DNA of 42,423 nt, taken from NCBI GenBank assembly GCA_016783945.1, contig JADHVP010000015.1, forward strand, positions 1-42,423, in the 5' to 3' direction. Positions 35,937 through 42,423 of this stretch are shown piece after piece. A program made the position numbers and the translations under genes. Below the pieces are notes generated by a model. It saw nothing but the letters and a program-made list of their open reading frames with translations, ran no database searches and was not told where the DNA came from. This DNA is from Ignavibacteria bacterium. Its GTDB lineage: Bacteria; Bacteroidota; Ignavibacteria; Tepidaquicellales; Tepidaquicellaceae. The stretch's first letter is position 1, and each line of letters opens with the position of its first letter.

Positions 35937-36764
35937 ATGGACGAAATATTAAGAGCAATTGTTTACGGAGTTACTCAGGGTTTAACCGAATTCATCCCCA
36001 TTAGCAGTACAGCACATCTCAGAGTTATACCTGCATTACTTGGATGGGAAGATGAAGGAGCTGCATTTACAGCAGTCATCCAAATGGGAACATTAGTTGC
36101 CACTCTGATATATTTTAAAAATGATATAGTCGCTTTAATTAAAGGATTCCTTAATGCATTCAAAAACAAAAATTGTTTCACTGATCCATATTCCAGAATT
36201 TTTATTCTTATTATTATAGGAACAATACCAATAAGTATATGTGGTTTGCTTCTGAAAAACTTTATAGAAGGTGATGCGAGAGGTCTCTATGTTATTTGCG
36301 GTGCTTTAATAATTCTTGCAATACTCTTATACATCGCCGAAAAAGTTACTAAAAGGAAAAAAGATTTTTCAGAAATCACAATCAAAGATGGTATTATAAT
36401 TGGATTAGCTCAAGCCCTTGCACTGATACCCGGAAGTTCAAGAAGCGGGGTCACAATTACTGCAGGTCTTTTTTGTGGACTGAAAAGAGATGTTACTGCA
36501 AGATATTCCTTTCTCTTAAGTATACCGGCAATTGGGCTGAGCGGTCTGTATGAACTATACACCGAACGACAAGAACTATTAAACGAGAGTTTACTGAGTT
36601 TATTAATTGCAACAATTGTATCCGGTATTGTTGGTTATTATTCTATTGCTTTTCTTATTTCGTACTTGAAAAGAAAGAGTACTTTATTATTTATTGTATA
36701 CCGAATTGTCCTCGGAATAATAATTCTAATTCTCCTTTCCCTCGGAATACTCCAAAATATATAA
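35937..36764 (+). CDS. uppP: Undecaprenyl-diphosphate phosphatase
   Basis: 275 residues, an integral membrane phosphatase that recycles the C55 lipid carrier for peptidoglycan synthesis. The two family motifs are present: GLTEFIPISSTAHL (15-28, E-rich motif) and LIPGSSRSGVTITAGL around residue 165. About eight membrane helices. The length is typical of BacA/UppP. Confidence 0.96.
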   Translation: MDEILRAIVYGVTQGLTEFIPISSTAHLRVIPALLGWEDEGAAFTAVIQMGTLVATLIYFKNDIVALIKGFLNAFKNKNCFTDPYSRIFILIIIGTIPISICGLLLKNFIEGDARGLYVICGALIILAILLYIAEKVTKRKKDFSEITIKDGIIIGLAQALALIPGSSRSGVTITAGLFCGLKRDVTARYSFLLSIPAIGLSGLYELYTERQELLNESLLSLLIATIVSGIVGYYSIAFLISYLKRKSTLLFIVYRIVLGIIILILLSLGILQNI

Positions 36765-36912
36765 AATAATTTATTCTTATAATTTGGGTTGCAATTTTCA
36801 ATTAAAAATCGTTAATATTACATGGAAACATCTTTAGCTTGTTTGAGTTAATAGTATTGAGTTTAGTAATGATTGATTCGGTGTATTTTTTATTAAAACA
36901 AAAATAGAATTA

Positions 36913-37410
36913 ATGAAACATTCAACATTATTAGTAGCAGCACTAATAATAGGAATAACGTTGGCTTTTTCCAATGTGTTCTCTCAAACATCATACAGTT
37001 TCAACGAGGGATTAAATAAAGCTAAATCACAGAACAAAAAAGCATTAATCAATATTTGCATCGATTCTGACAACTGGTGCAAAAAAATGAGCTCTGTATA
37101 CGGAACTGATAAAATTAAGAGTCTAATAGAAAAGTACTTCATATACATTAAATTAAATGCTCAGGGAAGTGAGAAATACAAGTATAATGGAAAAGAATAT
37201 ACAGCCAGCGAATTAGCAAAACAATTTGGAGTTACAGGTTATCCAACCCATGTTTTTCTTAATTCCGATGGCAATGTGATTAGTTTTAAATACAACGGGG
37301 AGGTAATAGGAAATTTCCCCGGATATGCGGATGAAAACGACTTTGAAAATATTTTAAAATATTTCTCGGAAAACAAATACAAAGACACTGACCTGTCCAC
37401 TGTTCTGTAA
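36913..37410 (+). CDS. Exported thioredoxin-fold protein with a one-cysteine active site
   Basis: 165 residues. A signal peptide (LLVAALIIGITLAFSNVFSQ) is followed by a thioredoxin-like domain of the Thioredoxin_7 type: KKALINICIDSDNWCKKM (W55, C56, M59), a helix, then GVTGYPTHVFLN with the cis-proline P111. The usual CxxC is reduced to CKKM, so only the first cysteine remains. That would suit a mixed-disulfide or isomerase-type role, or a non-redox binding role, rather than dithiol oxidoreduction. An insertion with KYKYNGKEYTASELA precedes the cis-Pro loop. Its stop is only 2 bp from the convergent coaD stop. Confidence 0.82.
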   Translation: MKHSTLLVAALIIGITLAFSNVFSQTSYSFNEGLNKAKSQNKKALINICIDSDNWCKKMSSVYGTDKIKSLIEKYFIYIKLNAQGSEKYKYNGKEYTASELAKQFGVTGYPTHVFLNSDGNVISFKYNGEVIGNFPGYADENDFENILKYFSENKYKDTDLSTVL

Positions 37411-37412
37411 AA

Positions 37413-37901
37413 TTACTCACCTTCAAATTTCTGCTTAAGTTTTTTAAAAACATAAACAGGTACAAAACATTTCACGTCAGCTTTAAATGATGCAAGTTCC
37501 CTTATAAGAGATGAATTTAGATAGGTGTACTTTTCGTTTGGCATTAAAAAAATAGTCGTGATAGAAGGTTCAAGTTTCCGGTTAGTCAAAGACATCTGAA
37601 ATTCATGTTCAAAATCTGAAATCTCTCGCAAACCCCTAATAATAACAGATGCTTTCTTTTTTAAAACGTAATCCACAAGTAAACCATTGAAATCATCGAC
37701 TACCACATTATCAAACTTTTTAGTAACATTCACTAACATGTCTTTTCGTTCTTCTTTAGTAAACATCGGTATCTTATTAGTGTTCAATGCAATTGTAACA
37801 ATAATTTTATCGAACAATGAAGATGATCTTTCAATAATATCAAGGTGACCGTATGTTACCGGGTCAAACGTTCCTGGGTAAACTGCTGTGATTTTTTTCA
37901 A
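37413..37901 (-). CDS. coaD: Phosphopantetheine adenylyltransferase
   Basis: 162 residues, a nucleotidyltransferase of CoA synthesis (4'-phosphopantetheine to dephospho-CoA). YPGTFDPVTYGHLDII (8-23) contains the T/HxGH motif, VIIRGLR and FEHEFQMSLTNR form the pantetheine site, and YTYLNSSLIRELASF matches the ISSTxVRE motif. Last gene of the operon that runs from the ComEA-like gene; 70 bp after rsmD. Confidence 0.96.
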   Translation of the reverse strand: MKKITAVYPGTFDPVTYGHLDIIERSSSLFDKIIVTIALNTNKIPMFTKEERKDMLVNVTKKFDNVVVDDFNGLLVDYVLKKKASVIIRGLREISDFEHEFQMSLTNRKLEPSITTIFLMPNEKYTYLNSSLIRELASFKADVKCFVPVYVFKKLKQKFEGE

Positions 37902-37971
37902 TTCAATATATTTTGAAGTTTATTATCTTACTATAAAATGATTAGGATGATAGTTCCACGCTGCTCACTCA

Positions 37972-38499
37972 TTATCTAAAATCAAAGAATGTAAAGTTAG
38001 TGTCACCAAGTTTTTTATGTAAGAATACTTTCTCTTTATTTGTTTCCTCTAAAACAAATTTATCTGAGTGTTCGAGTATAAATAATATCTTTAAGTTTGA
38101 AATTTCATCAATCAATTCTCTGTACCTTTTAAAATCATATGGTGGGTCTGCAAAAGCAATGTCAAATTCATCCTTCACATAATTCTTGATAAATAATACA
38201 GCATCTTTTCTGACTATGATACTTTTATTCTCAACTCCCAGAGCACTAATATTTTCTTTAACATTGTTAATTCTTTTATCAACGAAAAATGCTTCCTTCG
38301 CTCCTCTCGAAAGACACTCCAGTCCAAAGCTTCCTGTCCCGCAAAAAAGATCAAGACAGGTTTTGCCATTTAAATTTATTCTGTTAGATAAAATATTGAA
38401 TAATGATTCTCTCGCTCTATCGGTTGTTGGTCTTACATTCTTATCGTTACCACTAATTTTTATTAACCTGCTCTTGAAAACACCTGATATGATTCTCAT
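37972..38499 (-). CDS. rsmD: 16S rRNA (guanine-N2)-methyltransferase RsmD
   Basis: 175 residues. The opening MRIISGVFKSRLI and RPTTDRARESLFNIL are typical of RsmD. SAM motif LFCGTGSFGLECLSRGA starts at 51, and the catalytic ADPPY is at 117-121. It methylates G966 (E. coli numbering) in 16S rRNA. The pairing with coaD is a widespread bacterial arrangement. It lies 8 bp after the PilM-like gene. Confidence 0.95.
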   Translation of the reverse strand: MRIISGVFKSRLIKISGNDKNVRPTTDRARESLFNILSNRINLNGKTCLDLFCGTGSFGLECLSRGAKEAFFVDKRINNVKENISALGVENKSIIVRKDAVLFIKNYVKDEFDIAFADPPYDFKRYRELIDEISNLKILFILEHSDKFVLEETNKEKVFLHKKLGDTNFTFFDFR

Positions 38500-38507
38500 A
38501 ATTTAAA

Positions 38508-39407
38508 TCAAACACACTTTAATGCTAAACCTACTAACGCAGTGTACATAAAAGCATTGTTCGTAATTTCTTTTTTGTCTCCTTTGTAATTGAATTTTTT
38601 AAATGGATCTGAAAGCTCTACGTTATACTCTTTATAATTAGATGCCAGGTAATTACATGCATCAATAGTATAGTCTTCTCCGTAAAGAATTATATTGTCA
38701 AAAGCATTCCCAACGACATTCAATTTATCAACCAATGCTCTTAATCCCTCTTGAAATTCGTTTCCTGCGAATAAAACATAATCGTAATAAATCAAACTTT
38801 TTTCATCTATGATGCTCATATCAATTCTGGAATTCTTACAACCCAATAATATTATTCCATTGTCTTTCAACTTCTGGATATAAACTTCTCTAATGAATTT
38901 CTCCGAAGCAAACTGGTCTATGTCCGTAAGATGTATCTTTAAGTTGCAGGCTTCAAATATATTTTTTATCAAATCAATTTTACTGTTCTCCACAGCAATT
39001 AACAAAGTGTCTTTTACGTTACCTGGATGATCATTACGATTTAATTTATGATAACTGATCCTGTGATTTTTATAACTACCCGGGAAATAATTCGAGAGCT
39101 CCCATAACAACTGTGATCTGATACTTTCCTTATCCTCATTATAATCTATCGGCACCACATTCAAAAAAGAGTGAGATGTATTTAGTAAAACACCTGCACT
39201 TTTCGAACTAATATTATTTTCCTCTAAATGATTACATATTACATCACGAGTTTCTGAGACGATGTCTTTATTAATCTTGTGATCCGAAAAATCCTGGTTA
39301 AGATCAAGGATGGAGTTTATCTCATCGGTATACAATATCTCTTTCTTTTCACTGATCTTTATAAACCTAATTTGTTTCTCAGTAAATTCAATTACTAAAG
39401 TTTCCAA
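38508..39407 (-). CDS. PilM-like actin-fold protein
   Basis: 299 residues. It begins METLVIEFTEKQIRFIKIS, the first beta-hairpin of the ASKHA fold. It continues with ESIRSQLLWELSNYFPGSYKNHRISYH, similar to the PilM segment in which a Y-PF motif precedes the inserted domain, then LLIAVENSKIDLIKNIFEACNLKIHLTDID and a phosphate-2-like region IILLGCKNSRIDMSII. It ends FMYTALVGLALKCV, close to the GLA(L/M)R ending of PilM proteins. PilM binds PilN inside the cell in type IV pili and related systems; no pilN or pilO is adjacent. It may have been recruited to another envelope role. Confidence 0.65.
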   Translation of the reverse strand: METLVIEFTEKQIRFIKISEKKEILYTDEINSILDLNQDFSDHKINKDIVSETRDVICNHLEENNISSKSAGVLLNTSHSFLNVVPIDYNEDKESIRSQLLWELSNYFPGSYKNHRISYHKLNRNDHPGNVKDTLLIAVENSKIDLIKNIFEACNLKIHLTDIDQFASEKFIREVYIQKLKDNGIILLGCKNSRIDMSIIDEKSLIYYDYVLFAGNEFQEGLRALVDKLNVVGNAFDNIILYGEDYTIDACNYLASNYKEYNVELSDPFKKFNYKGDKKEITNNAFMYTALVGLALKCV

Positions 39408-39422
39408 TTGTCTATTATTAAA

Positions 39423-39947
39423 TTATTCAACTGTGATGTACGCTTTCATCTTTTCAAACTTTTTCTTCCCGATTCCATTAACATTCATAATATCCTCAAT
39501 ACTCTTAAACCCTCCATTATCTTCTCTGTAAATTATTATCCTGTCAGAAATTTTATCTCCTATACCCGGTATAGCTATCAACTCTTCTTTGGTAGCGGTG
39601 TTTATGTTTATACTCTTTTCTTTGAGTTCGTTGTTGCTTGTGTTTTTCTTATCCGTACTATAATCATCTGTGTCAAGACTGTCTTCCAAAGCCTGCAGAC
39701 TATCAATCAACTTTCTTTCCTCATCCGTAAATGTAGAATCATCTCCCGTTAAAGAACCAAGTAACATGTTCCTTGACTTCTCAAGAAAATTCCTGTCGGA
39801 TTCGGAATAGTCATACTCTGTATCTGGTTTGGTTAAAACTTCTTTATAATACTTTATACTAAATCCTGCTACCAGAACAGATACGATGAGTAATAAAACC
39901 CTGATCTCATTCTTGGTAAAACTTAGGTGTTTAATGATTGCTTTCAT
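39423..39947 (-). CDS. Membrane-anchored helix-hairpin-helix (ComEA-like) DNA-binding protein
   Basis: 174 residues from ATG 39947; an ATG at 39971 would add eight residues. One membrane helix near the N-terminus (VLLLIVSVLVAGFSI) is followed by a long acidic, Ser/Asp-rich linker. The C-terminus holds two HhH motifs: ININTATKEELIAIPGIGDKISDRII and SIEDIMNVNGIGKKKFEKM. This is the ComEA architecture, in which the periplasmic HhH domain captures incoming DNA during transformation. The linker of about 90 residues is longer than usual. It is first in a minus-strand operon with the PilM-like gene (15 bp gap), rsmD and coaD. Confidence 0.85.
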   Translation of the reverse strand: MKAIIKHLSFTKNEIRVLLLIVSVLVAGFSIKYYKEVLTKPDTEYDYSESDRNFLEKSRNMLLGSLTGDDSTFTDEERKLIDSLQALEDSLDTDDYSTDKKNTSNNELKEKSININTATKEELIAIPGIGDKISDRIIIYREDNGGFKSIEDIMNVNGIGKKKFEKMKAYITVE

Positions 39948-40038
39948 AATTAATGGATAATTATTATACAACCATTTCTGAACTTCTAAGTAATAATAAC
40001 AATCTTAATTTACAAAAACAACTATTAGAAATAAAAAA

Positions 40039-40057
40039 AACCCGCAAAAAGCGGGTT
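40039..40057 (-). terminator. Rho-independent terminator of the lipoprotein gene
   Basis: AACCCGC (40039-40045) pairs with GCGGGTT (40051-40057), 5-nt loop, followed on the minus strand by a run of eight or more T. It lies 35 bp after the stop codon at 40092. Confidence 0.88.
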
Positions 40058-40091
40058 ATTAAAATCTACAATTCTTTGAAAGTATTATTTC

Positions 40092-40763
40092 TTAATTCTG
40101 CGTTATAGTCATACGCCTGAATTGGTTTTGCCCTGCGATATTTATTTTTACATCAACTGCTAATCTGAACTCATTACTTTGTATATATGCAGATCTTAAT
40201 CTCAGCATTCCATAAACCGTAACACCTAAAGATTGTTTCTTACCTATCAGATAAAATGAGTAGACCGTATTTTGAGTTAAAGGTGTTCTGATGTATTTAG
40301 GATTTGAATACTCTTCTGTACTTTGTCTGGTAAAATCTGAAGGTTCAAGTGTAGTACCAAGGTTTGTTATTTTAGATAATGTGTCAAACTCTGATTCGGA
40401 TATGTTATCATAAGCAATAAACTGTCCTAAATCAGTTTCATAACCTGGAATCCTTAGAGCTAAATCTCCTGACCTAAGGAAAAAATTAACCCTCATACCA
40501 CTCGAATCTCTCAATTGTATGTCTTTATTTCCATCTGTTTCAGCCACAATAACACCCGTTAATAAATTCATGGCACTCCTGGAATTATCATCAAAGTATT
40601 CATTTATGACTCTATTATCAAATTCTAATACATTCGAATCAATAGTAGTATCTGCTGTGAGTGTATCCGGTGTCTCAGCACCTTCATCACATCCTGTGCT
40701 TAAAAATGCCAAAGATATTGTCATGTACAACGACACTAAGGTAATAAAAATTTTAATTTTCAT
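40092..40763 (-). CDS. Lipoprotein of unknown function
   Basis: 223 residues. The signal ends LAFLSTGC with the lipidation Cys at about residue 25, followed by a Thr/Asp-rich linker (DEGAETPDTLTADTTID). The mature domain appears beta-rich: NLLTGVIVAETDGNKDIQLRDSSG, DLALRIPGYETDLGQF, NTVYSFYLIGKKQSLGVTVYGMLRLRS, and a C-terminal VDVKINIAGQNQFRRM. No family is recognised. It stands alone with its own terminator. Confidence 0.75.
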   Translation of the reverse strand: MKIKIFITLVSLYMTISLAFLSTGCDEGAETPDTLTADTTIDSNVLEFDNRVINEYFDDNSRSAMNLLTGVIVAETDGNKDIQLRDSSGMRVNFFLRSGDLALRIPGYETDLGQFIAYDNISESEFDTLSKITNLGTTLEPSDFTRQSTEEYSNPKYIRTPLTQNTVYSFYLIGKKQSLGVTVYGMLRLRSAYIQSNEFRLAVDVKINIAGQNQFRRMTITQN

Positions 40764-40834
40764 TTCGCTAATTTTTTATTTATAAAAAAGATTTATAATT
40801 TATGTTTTTACAATGAAGCATTTTAACAAAAGAA

Positions 40835-41497
40835 TTATATTTTTACAACGCCAAACGTTATACCATCACCGATAGGCAGCAAGAGTGATTCTACTCTACC
40901 ATCTGTAGCCATCAAGTCATTCGTCTTTTGAATTGCCCTGAGATTATCATCATCTCCCGGATCTTCAACAACATTTCCGTGTTTTAGTGTATTATCAAAC
41001 GCAAGAATTGTTCCTTCATGAGACAAATTAAATGCGAGCTCAAAATAATTCGGATAGTTTATCTTTTCAGCATCGATAAAGATCAAATCATATTTCTTTG
41101 AAGCTTCGATTGCGGATTTCATATAGTCTAATCCTTCAGATACCACTGCATCAATTTTATTCTCCACACCAGCTTTCTTAAAATATTTTTTCGCAAGTTC
41201 GATATGCTCTGGTTTAATATCTACAGTTGTAAGTTTACCATTATCGCTAAGACCTCTGGCAATAAAAATTCCACTGTAACCCGTAAGTGTTCCAATCTCG
41301 AGAGCTGATTGTGCGTTGATCATTTTACAAACAAGATAAAGGAACTTCCCTTGTTCGGGTGCAATTTGTATCATAGGAAAACCCGATTCTTTTGTTTCTT
41401 TAATTAACTCTTCGAGTACAGGGTCTTCGGGTACGAACTTCTCAAGAATGTAATTGTAAAGTTCATCGTTCAATGGAACACTTTTCATTTTTTTCAT
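40835..41497 (-). CDS. SAM-dependent O-methyltransferase (caffeoyl-CoA OMT-like)
   Basis: 220 residues. A helical opening (PLNDELYNYILEKF) precedes the class I methyltransferase core: ALEIGTLTGYSGIFIARGL (SAM loop), TVDIKPEHIELAKKYF, YDLIFIDAEKINYPNYFELA (metal/catalytic Asp) and AFDNTLKHGNV (second metal-binding Asp-Asn). The C-terminus LLLPIGDGITFGVVKI matches the family. It probably methylates catechol-type hydroxyls in a Mg2+-dependent way; in bacteria relatives also act as tRNA hydroxyuridine methyltransferases (TrmR), so the substrate is open. Confidence 0.92.
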   Translation of the reverse strand: MKKMKSVPLNDELYNYILEKFVPEDPVLEELIKETKESGFPMIQIAPEQGKFLYLVCKMINAQSALEIGTLTGYSGIFIARGLSDNGKLTTVDIKPEHIELAKKYFKKAGVENKIDAVVSEGLDYMKSAIEASKKYDLIFIDAEKINYPNYFELAFNLSHEGTILAFDNTLKHGNVVEDPGDDDNLRAIQKTNDLMATDGRVESLLLPIGDGITFGVVKI

Positions 41498-41670
41498 AGA
41501 CGCAATAATAATTATTAATTTTCAATTTTTAATTTTCATTCAATTATCAAATGTTTTAATTTTCAATTATCATATCGTAGAAGATTATTAAAAGAAATTA
41601 ATAATAGCAAATTGTATATTGTAAATTGTAAATTCATTGAAAATTAAAAAGTGCGAATTGAAAATTGATT
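41498..41670. repeat. AT-rich spacer made of short inverted motifs
   Basis: Repeated, partly inverted motifs (AATTTTCAATTTTTAATTTTCATT; GTATATTGTAAATTGTAAATTC; AAATTGAAAATTG) fill the 173 bp between the YmdB-like and O-methyltransferase genes. They belong to the same family as the motifs at 13740-13910. No ORF or terminator with a clear T run is seen. Confidence 0.5.
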
Positions 41671-42423
41671 TCAAAACTCCGGATATAAAATCCTATTAAT
41701 CGATAAAGCCTTTCCTGTTTCCGTATCAATTTCGCAATGCACAGCCGCAAATCTAAGATCATCCGTCGCTACTTCGTGCTTTTGCGGGGTAGCATAGACA
41801 AATCTCTTTATAGATTGCTCTTTCTTCATTCCAATTACAGAATCATAAGGACCTGTCATTCCCACGTCTGTAATGTACGCAGTACCCCCGGGAAGTAAAT
41901 GACTATCTGCAGTCTGAACATGAGTATGAGTCCCGAGCACAGCAGTTGCTCTTCCGTCAACATACCACCCAAAAGCAATTTTCTCAGAAGTAGCTTCCGC
42001 ATGAAAATCAACAATAATAATATTTGTTTTTTCCTTTATTTTTTCGTAACCCCAATCAAAACTTCTAAAGGGGCAGTCGATTGCTTTCATGAATACTCTT
42101 CCCTGCAGATTTACAACACCAACTTTGCATTCAAAACCCGGAACAGAATAAACACCAAACCCGAATCCGTATGCACCACGAGGATAATTCATAGGTCTTA
42201 TCACATCTTCTGCTTGATTAATATACCTGTGGGCTTGCAGTTTATCCATCGTGTGATTTCCACCGGTTAGAACATCTATATCGAGTTCCAAAAGATCCTT
42301 TGCATCTTTCTCAAGAAGACCCATACCACCCGAAATGTTTTCGCCATTCGCTATGACAAAATTTATTTTATACTTGGTAATGAAACCCGAAAGAAGAGAT
42401 TTTGTTAAATTATATCCCGGCTC
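41671..42423 (-). CDS. YmdB-family metallophosphoesterase (N-terminus cut by window edge)
   Basis: About 250 codons are visible and the frame is still open at the right edge. The first visible residues, EPGYNLTKSLLSGF, fit just after the missing DIxG start. Motifs: FVIANGENISGGMG (metal site), VLTGGNHTMDK, IIIVDFHAEATSEK and VLGTHTHVQTAD (catalytic and metal His). YmdB enzymes hydrolyse cyclic nucleotides and 2',3'-cyclic phosphates and influence biofilm and RNA metabolism. About 15-20 N-terminal residues are missing. An internal ATG at 42324 is not the true start, since conserved residues precede it. Confidence 0.92.
   Translation of the reverse strand, partial: EPGYNLTKSLLSGFITKYKINFVIANGENISGGMGLLEKDAKDLLELDIDVLTGGNHTMDKLQAHRYINQAEDVIRPMNYPRGAYGFGFGVYSVPGFECKVGVVNLQGRVFMKAIDCPFRSFDWGYEKIKEKTNIIIVDFHAEATSEKIAFGWYVDGRATAVLGTHTHVQTADSHLLPGGTAYITDVGMTGPYDSVIGMKKEQSIKRFVYATPQKHEVATDDLRFAAVHCEIDTETGKALSINRILYPEF

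Overview
The window looks like a chromosomal segment of a low-G+C member of the Bacteroidota/Chlorobiota/Ignavibacteriota lineage, most likely Ignavibacteria-like. Two large secreted proteins end in the C-terminal sorting domain of the type IX secretion system (T9SS), with the NYPNPFNPST signature typical of that group. Several lipoproteins and an outer-membrane barrel show a two-membrane cell. Shine-Dalgarno sites are present at only some genes. No phage, IS element, tRNA, rRNA or CRISPR array was seen.

Layout. 1-4.7 kb (minus): an MFS-like permease cut by the left edge, a stand-alone RapZ C-terminal domain, a DUF4349 lipoprotein, and an Lrp/AsnC regulator directly upstream of glnA. 4.7-9.8 kb: a small membrane protein and two paralogous T9SS-exported Asp-box proteins. 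The 790 bp between the paralogues holds a ~180-bp tandem repeat carrying terminator-like hairpins and a separate 21-bp minisatellite. 10.0-12.5 kb (plus): a three-gene operon encoding a YukD-like ubiquitin-like protein, an E1/ThiF-like activating enzyme and a membrane-anchored RING-finger protein. This is the most interesting item in the window. 12.5-17.5 kb: menA and a giant DUF4175 coiled-coil membrane protein. 17.6-23.2 kb (minus): a restriction-modification operon with three related DNA methyltransferases and one DUF3883-type nuclease. It is conspicuously A+T-rich and probably acquired. 23.4-30.1 kb: DinB-like protein, YfcC-like permease, SIMPL protein, cysS, an exported hypothetical protein, an EamA transporter and a lipoprotein. 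30.4-36.8 kb (plus): a replication block dnaN-recF-dciA(DUF721)-gyrB, followed by an outer-membrane protein and uppP. 36.9-42.4 kb: a thioredoxin-like exported protein; a minus-strand operon of ComEA-like protein, PilM-like protein, rsmD and coaD; a lipoprotein; an O-methyltransferase; and a YmdB-family phosphodiesterase cut by the right edge.

How the genes fit together. The Ubl-E1-RING operon has a complete adenylation site, a candidate catalytic cysteine and a full set of RING zinc ligands. It has no recognisable E2 or JAB peptidase nearby, and the Ubl ends in AG plus three residues rather than a bare diglycine. It is either a minimal conjugation or sulfur-carrier-like system, or it borrows partners encoded elsewhere. 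The restriction-modification operon is tightly packed (16-bp overlap, 15-bp gap, 4-bp overlap), so its four genes are probably co-expressed. The dnaN-recF-dciA-gyrB block is a conserved arrangement often found near replication origins, but dnaA and DnaA-box clusters are not visible here. All family calls are by eye from motifs; no searches were run.
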